Below are positions 1 through 12,682 of a stretch of 64,000 bases of DNA, in pieces (position 1 is the first letter of the stretch; each line of letters opens with the position of its first letter). The notes below the pieces were generated by a model. It was not told where the DNA came from, searched no databases, and saw nothing but the letters and a program-made list of their open reading frames with translations. Origin of the DNA: Pseudomonas fluorescens (GTDB lineage Bacteria > Pseudomonadota > Gammaproteobacteria > Pseudomonadales > Pseudomonadaceae). The position numbers and the translations under genes are program-made. The stretch spans positions 62,001 to 126,000 of the forward strand of contig NZ_CABVII010000006.1 in NCBI RefSeq assembly GCF_902497995.1, written 5' to 3'.

Positions 1-471
1 TATGTATTCACTTTGATCGGCGAAGGAAGCACCGTTTATACTTGGATTCACGCCTATGACACTCAAAGTTTTGAATGGGTCAGAAGAAATCTGATTAGTG
101 GATTTGTAGAGGGGATAGCCATAAGCCCCGATGGAGCTCGTCTTTATGTGGCTGATGAATGGAACGGTAAAATTTCGCTGATCACTACTGCAAACCACCA
201 AACTATCAAGGTCTCCAAGAGTGTGAGACGCCCCTACCGCTTGGGGGTCAGCGCCGACGGTAGACACGTTTATGTAACTGAAACTGACCAGACCACCATT
301 TGGGTTTTGGATGCCGAAAGTCTGGACATTGTCCGGGTTCTCGAAGGGGGACGATTCTATATAAGGGCCCTGCTTGGGGGACCTGATGACACCATTTTTG
401 CGCTTCATCTATCTGCGGACGTGACGTCAGTTCCTGACGACCACGCTGGTGCCAACCCACGGTTAGATTGA
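1..471 (+). CDS. Beta-propeller (YVTN-like) protein, 3' part only
   Basis: The frame is open from the first base of the window, so the start lies upstream; the visible part is 156 codons ending in TGA at 469-471. It contains blade-like repeats of the form G-I-A-I-S-P-D-G-x-x-L-Y-V-A-D and L-G-V-S-A-D-G-R-H-V-Y-V-T-E, each followed by a hydrophobic strand (I-W-V-L-D), which is typical of YVTN/NHL-type beta-propellers. Such proteins usually bind other proteins or surface ligands; no catalytic residue is visible and the role is unknown. Wobble positions are clearly AT-richer than in mnmG and the atp genes downstream, which suggests acquisition by transfer. Its position directly before the DnaA-box region and mnmG is not part of the usual conserved origin gene order. 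Confidence 0.6.
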   Translation, partial: YVFTLIGEGSTVYTWIHAYDTQSFEWVRRNLISGFVEGIAISPDGARLYVADEWNGKISLITTANHQTIKVSKSVRRPYRLGVSADGRHVYVTETDQTTIWVLDAESLDIVRVLEGGRFYIRALLGGPDDTIFALHLSADVTSVPDDHAGANPRLD

Positions 472-1063
472 TGGATTGACATCCATTCTGTTTTCAAGCG
501 TAAGCGATCTAAAAAGCCCTTCCCTTGTCCACAGACAGGTCACCTCGCCTGTCTGTTACCTCCTTTCCCCGACGCCTCCTCCAGTGCCGAGCAGAGTTTC
601 TTCTGCTTGAGCGGATCTTCTGTGCACGGAATTTGCCCAATTGGCGCTTTCCTGTGGATTAAGCCCTGTGAATAACTGCCACTAAGGGCAGTGGATAACA
701 GCGTCAGAAAACTGGCGGTAACTACCCCTGTGGATAACACTGCGTTTTACTCACAGGCTTATAGCGGTTATCCAAGGGCCTCATTGGCACATGATCACAG
801 GGTTTTGATTCTCTGTACGCATTGAATATAAAGGCCTGTAGTAATCTATCCACAGAAATGCACCTCAGTAGAAATAAACATAAAAACAAAGATTTAATAT
901 ATTTCTTTCTTTTTAATTTCTGTTAAGCCGACTTTTCCACAGCTGGTTAAATTTTGTGCAAAGGGTTCTTTAGGAAGGGCGAAGTCCCTATACTTGCCGA
1001 CCAGGTCCAAAAACCTGTGGTCAAACTATTTCTGATTACCTGACTGAAGCAGGCACGAGGTGC
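472..1063. other. Non-coding DnaA-box region upstream of mnmG (origin-proximal)
   Basis: This 592-base gap has no credible gene. It holds one perfect DnaA box (TGTGGATAA, 729-737) and six 9-mers with one mismatch: 525-533 TTGTCCACA, 653-661 TGTGGATTA, 667-675 TGTGAATAA, 690-698 AGTGGATAA, 846-854 CTATCCACA and 933-941 TTTTCCACA. Between the last two, 871-925 has only 8 G/C in 55 bases, as expected for a DNA-unwinding element. From memory, Pseudomonas species carry DnaA boxes both at rpmH-dnaA and upstream of gidA/mnmG. This could be an origin part, an auxiliary DnaA-binding region or the mnmG promoter region; the sequence cannot tell which. Confidence 0.75.
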
Positions 1064-1066
1064 GTG

Positions 1067-2965
1067 GTGGATTTCCCTTCCCGTTTTGAAGTGATCGTCA
1101 TCGGCGGCGGTCATGCCGGTACCGAGGCAGCACTGGCGTCAGCACGCATGGGGGCAAAAACCCTGTTGCTGACGCATAACGTGGAAACCCTCGGTGCCAT
1201 GAGTTGCAACCCTGCCATTGGCGGGATCGGCAAAAGCCACTTGGTCAAGGAAATCGATGCCCTCGGCGGCGCGATGGCCATGGCTACCGATAAGGGTGGT
1301 ATTCAGTTTCGCGTGTTGAACAGCCGCAAAGGCCCGGCCGTGCGAGCGACTCGCGCTCAGGCGGATCGGGTTCTGTACAAGGCCGCTGTCCGCGAAGCCC
1401 TGGAAAACCAGCCGAACCTGTGGATATTTCAACAAGCAGCCGATGACCTGATCGTCGAACAGGACCAGGTGCGCGGTGTAGTCACCCAAATGGGTCTGCG
1501 TTTCCTCGCCGATTCCGTGGTGTTGACCACTGGCACCTTCCTCGGTGGACTTATCCACATCGGCATGCAGAATTTTTCCGGCGGTCGCGCCGGTGATCCG
1601 CCATCGATTGCCCTGGCCCATCGTCTGCGTGAATTGCCGCTGCGTGTCGGTCGCCTGAAAACCGGTACACCACCACGCATCGACGGTCGCTCTGTGGATT
1701 TCTCGGTGATGACCGAGCAAGCAGGCGATACACCGATTCCGGTGATGTCGTTCATGGGCTCCAAAGAGCAGCACCCGAAACAGGTCAGCTGCTGGATTAC
1801 CCATACCAACGCCCGCACCCACGAGATCATCGCCGCGAACCTCGACCGTTCGCCGATGTATTCCGATGCAGGGTCGATCGAAGGCATCGGCCCGCGTTAT
1901 TGCCCGTCGATCGAAGACAAGATCCACCGCTTTGCCGACAAGGAAAGCCATCAGGTCTTCATCGAACCCGAAGGCCTGACGACCAACGAGCTGTACCCGA
2001 ACGGAATATCCACATCCCTGCCGTTCGACGTGCAATTGCAGATCGTGCAATCGATCCGTGGCATGGAAAACGCGCACATCGTGCGTCCGGGCTATGCCAT
2101 CGAGTACGACTACTTCGACCCGCGTGACCTGAAGTACAGCCTGGAAACCAAAGTCATCGGCGGTCTGTTCTTCGCCGGGCAAATCAACGGCACCACCGGT
2201 TACGAAGAAGCCGGCGCCCAGGGTTTGCTGGCCGGGGCCAACGCCGCATTGCGTGCCCAGGGCAAAGAGGCCTGGTGCCCGCGTCGCGACGAGGCGTACA
2301 TCGGGGTATTGGTCGACGACCTGATTACCCTGGGTACTCAGGAACCGTATCGGATGTTTACCTCCCGCGCCGAGTACCGCCTGATCCTGCGCGAAGACAA
2401 CGCCGACCTGCGCCTGACCGAGAAAGGTCGCGAATTGGGTCTGGTGGATGACGCCCGTTGGGCGGCGTTCTGCACCAAACGCGAAAGCATTGCCCTGGAA
2501 GAACAACGCTTGAAAAGTACCTGGGTTCGCCCGGGCACTGAGCAAGGCGATGCAATCTCGGAGAAATTCGGCACGCCTCTGACCCACGAATACAATTTGC
2601 TCAACCTGTTGAGCCGTCCGGAAATCGACTACGCTGGTCTGATCGCCGTGACCGGTGGTGGCGCAGAAGATCCACAAGTGGCGGAACAGGTCGAAATCAA
2701 GACCAAATACGCCGGTTACATCGATCGGCAGCAGGATGAAATCGCACGCCTGCGGGCCAGTGAAGACACGAAACTGCCTGTGGATATCGATTACACCAAC
2801 ATTTCCGGTCTCTCCAAAGAGATCCAGAGCAAGCTCGGTGCGACCCGTCCAGAGACCCTGGGCCAGGCGTCACGTATTCCGGGCGTTACTCCGGCAGCGA
2901 TTTCGCTGTTGATGATTCATTTGAAAAAACGCGGCGCTGGCCGTCAGTTGGAGCAAAGCGCTTGA
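1067..2965 (+). CDS. mnmG: tRNA uridine-5-carboxymethylaminomethyl(34) synthesis enzyme MnmG (GidA)
   Basis: FAD-dependent enzyme that, with MnmE, modifies the wobble uridine of several tRNAs to cmnm5U. The N-terminus shows the dinucleotide-binding motif [10 protein letters not shown], followed by family landmarks [22 protein letters not shown] and [13 protein letters not shown]. Length (632 residues) is normal. Two adjacent GTG codons could start it (1064 and 1067); the second is preferred because the ACGAGG ribosome site at 1055-1060 then has a six-base spacing and the product begins like other Pseudomonas MnmG proteins. The stop overlaps the TTG start of rsmG. A perfect DnaA box lies inside the gene at 1551-1559. 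Confidence 0.97.
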   Translation: MDFPSRFEVIVIGGGHAGTEAALASARMGAKTLLLTHNVETLGAMSCNPAIGGIGKSHLVKEIDALGGAMAMATDKGGIQFRVLNSRKGPAVRATRAQADRVLYKAAVREALENQPNLWIFQQAADDLIVEQDQVRGVVTQMGLRFLADSVVLTTGTFLGGLIHIGMQNFSGGRAGDPPSIALAHRLRELPLRVGRLKTGTPPRIDGRSVDFSVMTEQAGDTPIPVMSFMGSKEQHPKQVSCWITHTNARTHEIIAANLDRSPMYSDAGSIEGIGPRYCPSIEDKIHRFADKESHQVFIEPEGLTTNELYPNGISTSLPFDVQLQIVQSIRGMENAHIVRPGYAIEYDYFDPRDLKYSLETKVIGGLFFAGQINGTTGYEEAGAQGLLAGANAALRAQGKEAWCPRRDEAYIGVLVDDLITLGTQEPYRMFTSRAEYRLILREDNADLRLTEKGRELGLVDDARWAAFCTKRESIALEEQRLKSTWVRPGTEQGDAISEKFGTPLTHEYNLLNLLSRPEIDYAGLIAVTGGGAEDPQVAEQVEIKTKYAGYIDRQQDEIARLRASEDTKLPVDIDYTNISGLSKEIQSKLGATRPETLGQASRIPGVTPAAISLLMIHLKKRGAGRQLEQSA

Positions 2966-3606
2966 GTTCCTCGGTCACCTCGCAACACGCAGAAGAGTTA
3001 TCAACAGGTGCTCACCAGCTCGGTGTCACACTGACAGAAACCCAGCACGCGCAGCTGCTGGGTTATCTGGCCCTGTTGATAAAATGGAACAAGGCTTACA
3101 ACCTGACCGCCGTACGCGATCCGGACGAAATGGTGTCCCGCCACCTGCTCGATAGTCTGAGCGTGATGTCGTTCGTCGAAAACGGCCGCTGGCTGGACGT
3201 TGGCAGCGGCGGCGGCATGCCGGGTATTCCGTTGGCCATCCTGTTCCCCGAGTCTTCAGTGACTTGCCTGGACAGCAATGGCAAGAAAACCCGCTTCCTG
3301 ACCCAGGTCAAACTCGAACTCAAACTGGATAACCTTCAAGTTATCCACAGTCGCGTCGAAGAATTTCAGCCTGCTCAAGCCTTCAACGGGATCATCTCCC
3401 GGGCGTTCAGCAGTATGGAGAACTTCAGCAACTGGACTCGCCACCTCGGCGACACGGACACACGTTGGCTGGCAATGAAGGGCGTCCATCCGGCTGATGA
3501 GCTGGTAGCATTGCCGGCGGACTTCCACCTCGATAGCGAACACGCCCTGGCCGTACCTGGTTGCCAAGGCCAACGCCATCTGCTGATACTGCGCCGCACG
3601 GCATGA
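2962..3606 (+). CDS. rsmG: 16S rRNA (guanine-527-N7)-methyltransferase RsmG (GidB)
   Basis: SAM-dependent enzyme that methylates G527 of 16S rRNA in the small-subunit decoding region. The Rossmann SAM site is visible as [14 protein letters not shown] near residues 73-86, preceded by the family signature [10 protein letters not shown] and H-L-L-D-S-L. The length of 214 residues is typical. The TTG start at 2962 overlaps the mnmG stop, which implies translational coupling; no other in-frame start preserves the conserved N-terminus. A perfect DnaA box (TTATCCACA) lies in the coding sequence at 3341-3349. parA follows after 18 bases, so mnmG-rsmG-parA-parB is probably one transcript. Confidence 0.97.
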   Translation: MSSSVTSQHAEELSTGAHQLGVTLTETQHAQLLGYLALLIKWNKAYNLTAVRDPDEMVSRHLLDSLSVMSFVENGRWLDVGSGGGMPGIPLAILFPESSVTCLDSNGKKTRFLTQVKLELKLDNLQVIHSRVEEFQPAQAFNGIISRAFSSMENFSNWTRHLGDTDTRWLAMKGVHPADELVALPADFHLDSEHALAVPGCQGQRHLLILRRTA

Positions 3607-3624
3607 TTGGGAACACAAGCAAGA

Positions 3625-4422
3625 ATGGCTAAGGTATTCGCGATTGCGAACCAAAAGGGTGGTGTGGGCAAAACCACCACCTGTATCAACCTCGCAGCTT
3701 CCCTGGTCGCTACCAAGCGCCGGGTGTTGTTGATCGATCTCGATCCACAGGGCAACGCCACCATGGGTAGCGGTGTGGATAAACACGGCCTGGAAAACTC
3801 GGTCTACGACCTGCTGATCGGCGAATGTGATCTGGCTCAGGCCATGCACTACTCCGAGCACGGTGGTTACCAGCTTTTGCCGGCTAACCGCGACCTGACC
3901 GCCGCGGAAGTGGTTCTGCTGGAAATGCAGATGAAGGAGAGTCGCCTGCGCAGTGCGTTGGCGCCGATCCGTGAGAACTACGATTACATTCTGATCGATT
4001 GCCCGCCGTCGCTGTCGATGCTCACGCTTAACGCCCTGGTCGCTGCCGACGGGGTGATTATCCCCATGCAGTGCGAGTACTTCGCACTCGAAGGCTTGAG
4101 CGACCTTGTGGATAACATCAAGCGCATCGCCGAGCTGCTCAACCCGAACCTGAAGGTCGAAGGCCTGTTGCGGACCATGTACGACCCGCGCCTGAGCCTG
4201 ATGAATGATGTTTCGGCCCAGCTCAAGGAACACTTCGGCGAACAGCTTTACGACACGGTCATTCCGCGCAATATCCGCCTGGCCGAAGCGCCAAGCTATG
4301 GCATGCCGGCGCTGGTGTACGACAAGACTTCGCGAGGCGCGATTGCCTATCTGGCATTGGCGGGCGAGATGGTTCGCCGTCAACGCAAAAACTCACGCAC
4401 CGCCGCCGCTCAGGCAACTTAA
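3625..4422 (+). CDS. parA: Chromosome-partitioning ATPase ParA (Soj)
   Basis: Deviant-Walker ATPase that moves or anchors ParB-parS complexes during chromosome segregation. The N-terminus A-N-Q-K-G-G-V-G-K-T-T-T is the diagnostic motif, followed by V-L-L-I-D-L-D-P-Q-G-N and Y-I-L-I-D-C-P-P-S-L. Starting at ATG 3625 gives 265 residues beginning M-A-K-V-F-A-I-A-N, as in other Pseudomonas ParA; a TTG 18 bases upstream would add six non-conserved residues. The gene ends ten bases before parB. Perfect DnaA boxes at 3774-3782 and 4107-4115 lie within it. Its targets, two parS palindromes, are present in this window at 24307 and 32180. Confidence 0.97.
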   Translation: MAKVFAIANQKGGVGKTTTCINLAASLVATKRRVLLIDLDPQGNATMGSGVDKHGLENSVYDLLIGECDLAQAMHYSEHGGYQLLPANRDLTAAEVVLLEMQMKESRLRSALAPIRENYDYILIDCPPSLSMLTLNALVAADGVIIPMQCEYFALEGLSDLVDNIKRIAELLNPNLKVEGLLRTMYDPRLSLMNDVSAQLKEHFGEQLYDTVIPRNIRLAEAPSYGMPALVYDKTSRGAIAYLALAGEMVRRQRKNSRTAAAQAT

Positions 4423-4431
4423 GGAATCCCC

Positions 4432-5304
4432 ATGGCCGTCAAGAAACGAGGTCTCGGACGAGGACTGGATGCACTGCTGAGTGGTCCGACTGTCAGTTCG
4501 CTTGAAGAACAGGCGGTGCAGGCGGATCTTCGTGAGCTGCAGCACCTGCCCCTGGACCTGATCCAGCGCGGCAAGTACCAGCCACGGCGGGACATGGATC
4601 CTCAGGCGCTGGAAGAGCTCGCGCAGTCGATCAAGGCCCAGGGCGTGATGCAGCCGATCGTGGTTCGTCCCATCGGCAGCGGCCGCTACGAAATCATTGC
4701 CGGCGAACGCCGCTGGCGCGCCAGTCAGCAAGCCGGCCAGGAAACCATCCCGGCGATGGTTCGCGATGTACCGGATGAAACCGCGATCGCCATGGCGCTG
4801 ATCGAGAACATCCAGCGCGAAGACCTCAATCCGATCGAAGAAGCGGTAGCCTTGCAGCGTTTGCAGCAGGAATTCCAGCTGACTCAGCAACAGGTTGCCG
4901 AAGCGGTGGGCAAATCCCGCGTGACCGTGGCCAACCTGCTACGCTTGATCGCGTTGCCGGAAGTCATCAAAACCATGCTGTCCCACGGCGACCTGGAAAT
5001 GGGTCATGCCCGCGCTTTGCTCGGTTTACCGGAGAATCAACAGGTTGAGGGGGCGCGACACGTTGTCGCACGAGGGCTGACCGTACGCCAGACTGAAGCA
5101 CTGGTTCGCCAGTGGTTGAATGGCAAACCGGAGCCTGCTGAACCGGTAAAGCCGGACCCGGATATCGCCCGACTCGAACAGCGTCTGGCCGAGCGCTTGG
5201 GCTCTGCGGTGCAGATCCGGCACGGGAAAAAGGGGAAGGGGCAGTTGGTGATCGGTTACAACTCCCTCGATGAGCTTCAAGGTGTGCTTGCACACATTCG
5301 CTGA
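4432..5304 (+). CDS. parB: Chromosome-partitioning protein ParB (Spo0J)
   Basis: CTP-dependent DNA clamp that loads at parS and spreads on neighbouring DNA. Visible in order: the ParA-interacting N-terminus K-K-R-G-L-G-R-G-L-D-A-L-L, the box I/II region with Q-P-R-R-D-M and A-G-E-R-R-W-R-A (CTP-binding), E-N-I-Q-R-E-D-L-N-P-I-E-E-A, and the helix-turn-helix Q-Q-V-A-E-A-V-G-K-S-R-V-T-V-A-N-L-L that reads parS. The 290-residue length is normal. ATG 4432 has an AAGGAA ribosome site six bases upstream. It is the last gene before the atp operon, whose promoter begins about 45 bases after its stop. Confidence 0.97.
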   Translation: MAVKKRGLGRGLDALLSGPTVSSLEEQAVQADLRELQHLPLDLIQRGKYQPRRDMDPQALEELAQSIKAQGVMQPIVVRPIGSGRYEIIAGERRWRASQQAGQETIPAMVRDVPDETAIAMALIENIQREDLNPIEEAVALQRLQQEFQLTQQQVAEAVGKSRVTVANLLRLIALPEVIKTMLSHGDLEMGHARALLGLPENQQVEGARHVVARGLTVRQTEALVRQWLNGKPEPAEPVKPDPDIARLEQRLAERLGSAVQIRHGKKGKGQLVIGYNSLDELQGVLAHIR

Positions 5305-5349
5305 AACATTTCCTCATGTAGCGTGCAGGTGGAAATCACTACCTGACAG

Positions 5350-5378
5350 TTGAATAGGGGCAGAACCGCCCCTATACT
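5350..5378 (+). promoter_or_regulatory. Probable sigma-70 promoter of the atp operon, with a hairpin dyad in the spacer
   Basis: TTGAAT at 5350-5355 and TATACT at 5373-5378 are separated by exactly 17 bases, a good -35/-10 pair 75 bases before atpI. The spacer and part of the -10 form an 8-bp perfect dyad (5354-5361 pairs with 5368-5375, loop 5362-5367). The dyad could be an operator or a hairpin at the end of the par transcript, but no T-run follows it, so a simple intrinsic terminator is unlikely. Confidence 0.6.
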
Positions 5379-5452
5379 CTGCGCGCATTTTGTCGGCACA
5401 AATTATGCCAGGTTATTGAGTTCTGGCAGCCGATCATTGGGGAGCAAATACG

Positions 5453-6746
<1,294 letters not shown>

Positions 6747-6793
6747 GACCAGTCTCGACTGGTCTGATGTCCCACCCGGTCAAACGGGTGGGT
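6747..6793 (+). other. Two intercistronic hairpins between atpB and atpE
   Basis: Right after the atpB stop, 6747-6754 pairs with 6759-6766 (8 bp, 4-base loop), and 6772-6779 (CCCACCCG) pairs with 6786-6793 (CGGGTGGG). Neither is followed by a T-run, so they are more likely RNA-stability or processing structures than terminators. They may help give the higher yield of AtpE needed for the multi-copy c-ring. Confidence 0.55.
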
Positions 6794-6864
6794 GCCCGAA
6801 CAGGGCTATGAAACGATTTGTTTTACCGCTTTAAAATCTAAAAAACCTAAACCATACGACGTAA

Positions 6865-7137
<273 letters not shown>

Positions 7138-7193
7138 TCACTCGAATCGTCGAGTGATTGGTGTGTTGTGCAACGAACGAGCGAGGTGTTGGC

Positions 7194-7664
7194 GTGAACA
7201 TTAATGCAACCCTGATTGGCCAGTCCGTTGCGTTCTTAATTTTTGTACTTTTTTGCATGAAGTTCGTATGGCCTCCGGTCATCGCGGCTTTGCACGAACG
7301 TCAGAAGAAGATCGCGGATGGACTGGACGCTGCCGCCCGAGCAGCTCGCGACCTGGAGTTGGCCCAAGATAAAGCGGGTCAGCAACTGCGCGAAGCGAAA
7401 GCTCAGGCAGCGGAAATCATTGAGCAAGCCAAGAAACGCGGTAACCAGATCGTTGAAGAGGCTGTTGAAAAAGCCCGTATCGACGCTGACCGTGTGAAGG
7501 TTCAGGCTCAGGCCGAGATCGAGCAGGAACTGAACAGTGTCAAAGACGCGCTGCGTGCCCAACTGGGTGCGCTGGCCGTTGGCGGCGCCGAGAAGATCCT
7601 GGGTGCCACAATCGATCAAAACGCGCACGCGGAGCTGGTAAACAAACTGGCTGCTGAAATTTAA
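7194..7664 (+). CDS. atpF: F1Fo ATP synthase subunit b
   Basis: Peripheral stalk subunit linking Fo to F1. The GTG at 7194 is chosen as start, giving [10 protein letters not shown] and 156 residues, the usual length; earlier in-frame codons would add a non-conserved, Cys-containing stretch. A GAGG ribosome site lies at 7182-7186. One N-terminal transmembrane helix (residues ~5-27, ending F-V-W-P-P-V) is followed by a long charged alpha-helical region ([15 protein letters not shown]) that dimerises as a right-handed coiled coil. Confidence 0.96.
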   Translation: MNINATLIGQSVAFLIFVLFCMKFVWPPVIAALHERQKKIADGLDAAARAARDLELAQDKAGQQLREAKAQAAEIIEQAKKRGNQIVEEAVEKARIDADRVKVQAQAEIEQELNSVKDALRAQLGALAVGGAEKILGATIDQNAHAELVNKLAAEI

Positions 7665-7676
7665 GCGAGGGCGATC

Positions 7677-8213
7677 ATGGCAGAATTGACCACGTTGGCC
7701 CGACCTTACGCTAAGGCAGCCTTCGAGCACGCCCAGGCCCACCAGCAACTGGCCTCTTGGTCAGCCATGCTCGGCCTGGCTGCAGCAGTGTCGCAAGACG
7801 ACACCATGCAGCGCGTGCTCAAGGCCCCGCGACTGACGAGCGCAGACAAGGCCGCCACGTTTATTGACGTGTGCGGCGACAAGTTTGATGCCAAGGCACA
7901 GAACTTCATCAACGTCGTTGCCGAAAACGACCGTCTCCCGCTGTTGCCGGAGATCGCCGCTCTGTTCGACCTGTACAAGGCCGAACAAGAGAAATCGGTA
8001 GACGTTGAAGTGACCAGTGCTTTTGCATTGAACCAAGAACAGCAAGACAAACTCGCCAAGGTTCTCAGTGCACGACTCAACCGGGAAGTGCGCCTGCAAG
8101 TTGCGGAGGATGCCGCCCTTATTGGTGGTGTCATCATTCGCGCCGGCGACCTGGTAATCGATGGTTCGATTCGCGGCAAACTCGCGAATCTGGCCGAAGC
8201 ATTGAAATCTTGA
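7677..8213 (+). CDS. atpH: F1Fo ATP synthase subunit delta
   Basis: Soluble stalk protein that attaches the b dimer to the top of the alpha3beta3 head. The N-terminus [14 protein letters not shown] and the C-terminal motif [18 protein letters not shown] are characteristic. The 178-residue length is normal. It starts 12 bases after atpF with a GAGG ribosome site and is followed after 21 bases by atpA. Confidence 0.97.
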   Translation: MAELTTLARPYAKAAFEHAQAHQQLASWSAMLGLAAAVSQDDTMQRVLKAPRLTSADKAATFIDVCGDKFDAKAQNFINVVAENDRLPLLPEIAALFDLYKAEQEKSVDVEVTSAFALNQEQQDKLAKVLSARLNREVRLQVAEDAALIGGVIIRAGDLVIDGSIRGKLANLAEALKS

Positions 8214-8234
8214 GTTTGAAGGGGCAGCAGAGCA

Positions 8235-9779
8235 ATGCAGCAACTCAATCCTTCCGAAATAAGTGAAATTATCAAGGGCCGCATCGACAAGCTCGATGTG
8301 ACCTCCCAAGCCCGTAACGAAGGCACAGTCGTCAGCGTATCTGACGGTATCGTGCGGATTCACGGTCTGGCCGACGTCATGTACGGCGAGATGATCGAGT
8401 TTCCGGGCGGCGTCTTCGGTATGGCTCTCAACCTGGAGCAAGACTCCGTAGGTGCCGTTGTATTGGGCGCTTACCAGTCTCTGGCTGAAGGCATGAGCGC
8501 CAAGTGCACCGGCCGCATCCTCGAAGTTCCTGTTGGTAAGGAACTGCTGGGTCGCGTAGTCGACGCACTGGGTAACCCTGTTGATGGCAAAGGTCCGCTG
8601 AACAACACCTTGACCGATGCGGTCGAGAAAGTTGCTCCAGGCGTGATCTGGCGTAAGTCGGTAGACCAGCCTGTACAGACTGGCTACAAGGCTGTCGATG
8701 CCATGATCCCTGTCGGCCGTGGCCAGCGTGAGCTGATCATCGGTGACCGTCAGATCGGTAAAACCGCTCTGGCGATCGACGCGATCATCAACCAGAAGAA
8801 CAGCGGCATTTACTGCGTCTACGTAGCGATCGGTCAGAAGCAATCGACCATCGCCAACGTGGTTCGCAAGCTGGAAGAAAACGGCGCCCTGGCCAACACG
8901 ATCATCGTGGCTGCCAGTGCTTCGGAATCTCCTGCGCTGCAGTTCCTGGCACCGTACTCCGGTTGCACCATGGGTGAATTCTTCCGCGACCGCGGTGAAG
9001 ACGCGCTGATCGTTTATGACGATCTGTCCAAGCAAGCAGTGGCTTACCGCCAGATTTCCCTGCTGCTGCGCCGTCCACCAGGCCGTGAAGCTTACCCAGG
9101 CGACGTGTTCTATCTCCACTCCCGTCTGCTGGAGCGCGCATCCCGCGTTTCGGAAGAATACGTAGAGAAGTTCACCAACGGCGCAGTGACCGGCAAAACC
9201 GGTTCCCTGACCGCACTGCCGATCATCGAAACCCAGGCTGGCGACGTTTCCGCGTTCGTTCCGACCAACGTGATTTCCATCACCGACGGTCAGATCTTCC
9301 TGGAATCGGCCATGTTCAACTCCGGGATCCGTCCTGCTGTGAACGCCGGTGTTTCGGTATCCCGTGTGGGTGGTGCCGCTCAGACCAAGATCATCAAGAA
9401 GCTCTCCGGTGGTATCCGTACCGCTCTGGCTCAGTACCGTGAACTGGCGGCATTCGCCCAGTTCGCTTCTGACCTGGACGAAGCGACCCGTAAGCAACTT
9501 GAGCATGGTCAGCGCGTTACCGAGCTGATGAAGCAGAAGCAATACGCACCAATGTCGATCGCTGACATGGCGCTGTCGCTGTATGCCGCTGAGCGTGGGT
9601 TCCTGACTGACGTTGAAATCGCCAAGATCGGCAGCTTCGAACAAGCGCTGATTGCTTTCTTCAACCGCGATCACGCCGAATTGATGGCGAAGATCAACGT
9701 GAAGGGTGACTTCAATGACGAAATCGACGCTGGCATGAAAGCCGGTATCGTGAAGTTCAAGGCCACCCAAACCTGGTAA
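8235..9779 (+). CDS. atpA: F1Fo ATP synthase subunit alpha
   Basis: Non-catalytic nucleotide-binding subunit of the F1 head. The Walker A motif is [11 protein letters not shown] near residues 170-180, Walker B is in [17 protein letters not shown], and the arginine-finger region reads [20 protein letters not shown]. The length of 514 residues matches the family. Codon use is strongly biased to C/T-ending preferred codons, as expected for a highly expressed gene. Confidence 0.98.
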   Translation: MQQLNPSEISEIIKGRIDKLDVTSQARNEGTVVSVSDGIVRIHGLADVMYGEMIEFPGGVFGMALNLEQDSVGAVVLGAYQSLAEGMSAKCTGRILEVPVGKELLGRVVDALGNPVDGKGPLNNTLTDAVEKVAPGVIWRKSVDQPVQTGYKAVDAMIPVGRGQRELIIGDRQIGKTALAIDAIINQKNSGIYCVYVAIGQKQSTIANVVRKLEENGALANTIIVAASASESPALQFLAPYSGCTMGEFFRDRGEDALIVYDDLSKQAVAYRQISLLLRRPPGREAYPGDVFYLHSRLLERASRVSEEYVEKFTNGAVTGKTGSLTALPIIETQAGDVSAFVPTNVISITDGQIFLESAMFNSGIRPAVNAGVSVSRVGGAAQTKIIKKLSGGIRTALAQYRELAAFAQFASDLDEATRKQLEHGQRVTELMKQKQYAPMSIADMALSLYAAERGFLTDVEIAKIGSFEQALIAFFNRDHAELMAKINVKGDFNDEIDAGMKAGIVKFKATQTW

Positions 9780-9829
9780 GCCGCAGCGGGAGTCGCAAGG
9801 CTCCCGCTTGCTAACCTGATAGGTGTTAC

Positions 9830-10690
9830 ATGGCAGGCGCAAAAGAGATTCGCAGTAAGATTGCGAGCATCAAAAGCACGCAAAAGATTACCAGCGCCAT
9901 GGAAAAAGTGGCGGTCAGTAAAATGCGCAAGGCACAAATGCGCATGGCTGCTAGCCGTCCTTACGCGGAGCGCATCCGCCAGGTTATTGGCCATCTGGCC
10001 AACGCGAACCCGGAATATCGCCACCCGTTCATGATCGACCGTGAAGTAAAGCGCGTCGGTTACGTCGTGGTGAGCAGTGACCGTGGTCTGTGTGGTGGCT
10101 TGAACACCAACCTGTTCAAGGCCCTGGTCAAGGACATGGCGGTAAACCGCGAAAACGGCGTCGAGATCGATCTGTGTGTCGTTGGTAGCAAGGGTGCGGC
10201 TTTCTTCCGCAACTTCGGCGGTAACGTCGTAGCAGCTATCAGCCACCTGGGTGAAGAGCCGTCGATCAATGATTTGATCGGCAGCGTCAAGGTGATGCTG
10301 GACGCTTACCTGGACGGCCGTATTGACCGCCTGTCCGTGGTGTCCAACAAGTTCATCAACACCATGACGCAACAGCCTACCGTGGAGCAGTTGATTCCAC
10401 TGGTGGCAACCCCGGAACAGGAACTCAAGCACCACTGGGATTATCTGTACGAACCGGATGCCAAAGAGCTGCTTGACGGCTTGATGGTCCGCTACGTGGA
10501 GTCGCAGGTCTACCAGGCGGTGGTCGAGAACAACGCGGCTGAACAAGCTGCGCGGATGATCGCGATGAAGAACGCTACCGACAACGCCGGTGATTTGATC
10601 AGCGATTTGCAGCTGGTCTACAACAAGGCGCGTCAGGCTGCGATCACCCAAGAGATCTCGGAAATCGTCGGCGGCGCTGCCGCGGTTTAA
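9830..10690 (+). CDS. atpG: F1Fo ATP synthase subunit gamma
   Basis: Central rotor shaft of F1. The conserved N-terminal coiled-coil start [20 protein letters not shown] and the C-terminal [24 protein letters not shown] are both present. The family signature [11 protein letters not shown] is visible around residues 76-86. Length is 286 residues. An AGGTG ribosome site precedes the ATG at 9830. Confidence 0.98.
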   Translation: MAGAKEIRSKIASIKSTQKITSAMEKVAVSKMRKAQMRMAASRPYAERIRQVIGHLANANPEYRHPFMIDREVKRVGYVVVSSDRGLCGGLNTNLFKALVKDMAVNRENGVEIDLCVVGSKGAAFFRNFGGNVVAAISHLGEEPSINDLIGSVKVMLDAYLDGRIDRLSVVSNKFINTMTQQPTVEQLIPLVATPEQELKHHWDYLYEPDAKELLDGLMVRYVESQVYQAVVENNAAEQAARMIAMKNATDNAGDLISDLQLVYNKARQAAITQEISEIVGGAAAV

Positions 10691-12097
<1,407 letters not shown>

Positions 12098-12142
12098 TCC
12101 CGGCGCCCGGCAACGGGCGCTCATTTAGGTTGAGGCAATCAG

Positions 12143-12568
12143 ATGGCTATGACAGTCCATTGCGATATCGTCAGCGCGGAAGGAGAAATCTTTTCCGGTC
12201 TGGTCGAGATGGTGATTGCGCACGGTGCACTGGGTGATCTTGGTATCGCCCTGGGCCACGCGCCGCTGATCACTAATCTGAAGCCAGGCCCGATCCGCCT
12301 GATCAAGCAGGGCGGGGAAGAGGAGGTGTATTACATCTCCGGCGGTTTCCTCGAGGTTCAGCCGAACATGGTCAAGGTTCTTGCCGACACCGTGCAACGG
12401 GCTGCCGACCTGGACGAAGCCTCCGCTCAGGAAGCCGTCAAGGCTGCCGAGAAGGCCTTGCATGACCGTGGTGCAGAATTCGATTACGGTTCTGCTGCTG
12501 CTCGACTGGCCGAGGCTGCAGCTCAGCTGCGCACCGTCCAGCAGATCCGCAAGAAGTTCGGCCATTAA
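12143..12568 (+). CDS. atpC: F1Fo ATP synthase subunit epsilon
   Basis: Rotor subunit that couples the central shaft to the c-ring and inhibits ATP hydrolysis. The N-terminal beta-sandwich ([15 protein letters not shown]) and the C-terminal helical hairpin (A-A-E-K-A-L-H-D-R...A-A-A-Q-L-R-T-V) are both intact over 141 residues. It is the last gene of the operon; a strong intrinsic terminator follows within 30 bases. Confidence 0.97.
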   Translation: MAMTVHCDIVSAEGEIFSGLVEMVIAHGALGDLGIALGHAPLITNLKPGPIRLIKQGGEEEVYYISGGFLEVQPNMVKVLADTVQRAADLDEASAQEAVKAAEKALHDRGAEFDYGSAAARLAEAAAQLRTVQQIRKKFGH

Positions 12569-12592
12569 GGCAGCGCTTGTTGTGTGATTGAT

Positions 12593-12622
12593 AAAAAAGG
12601 GTAGCCTCGGCTACCCTTTTTT
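12593..12622 (+). terminator. Intrinsic terminator of the atp operon
   Basis: A stem of GGGTAGC (12599-12605) pairs with GCTACCC (12610-12616) around a CTCG loop, preceded by six A and followed by six T. It lies 25 bases after the atpC stop; the symmetrical A/T flanks could let it act in both directions. Confidence 0.92.
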
Positions 12623-12682
12623 CTTTTCCGATATTCATCACGTTGGTCGCATCCGCTGACCACCCAGGATTGGTAGCCAGTC

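Noticed and set aside
540..740. 66-codon frame in the DnaA-box region
   Set aside because: No ribosome site, no conserved-looking sequence, and it overlaps several DnaA boxes.
5354..5375. Intrinsic terminator of parB
   Set aside because: The hairpin lacks a T-run and overlaps a better promoter reading.
7761..9842. Open frame of 693 codons on the minus strand
   Set aside because: It lies fully antisense to atpH, atpA and the start of atpG, whose motifs are unmistakable; it is a result of GC-rich codon use.
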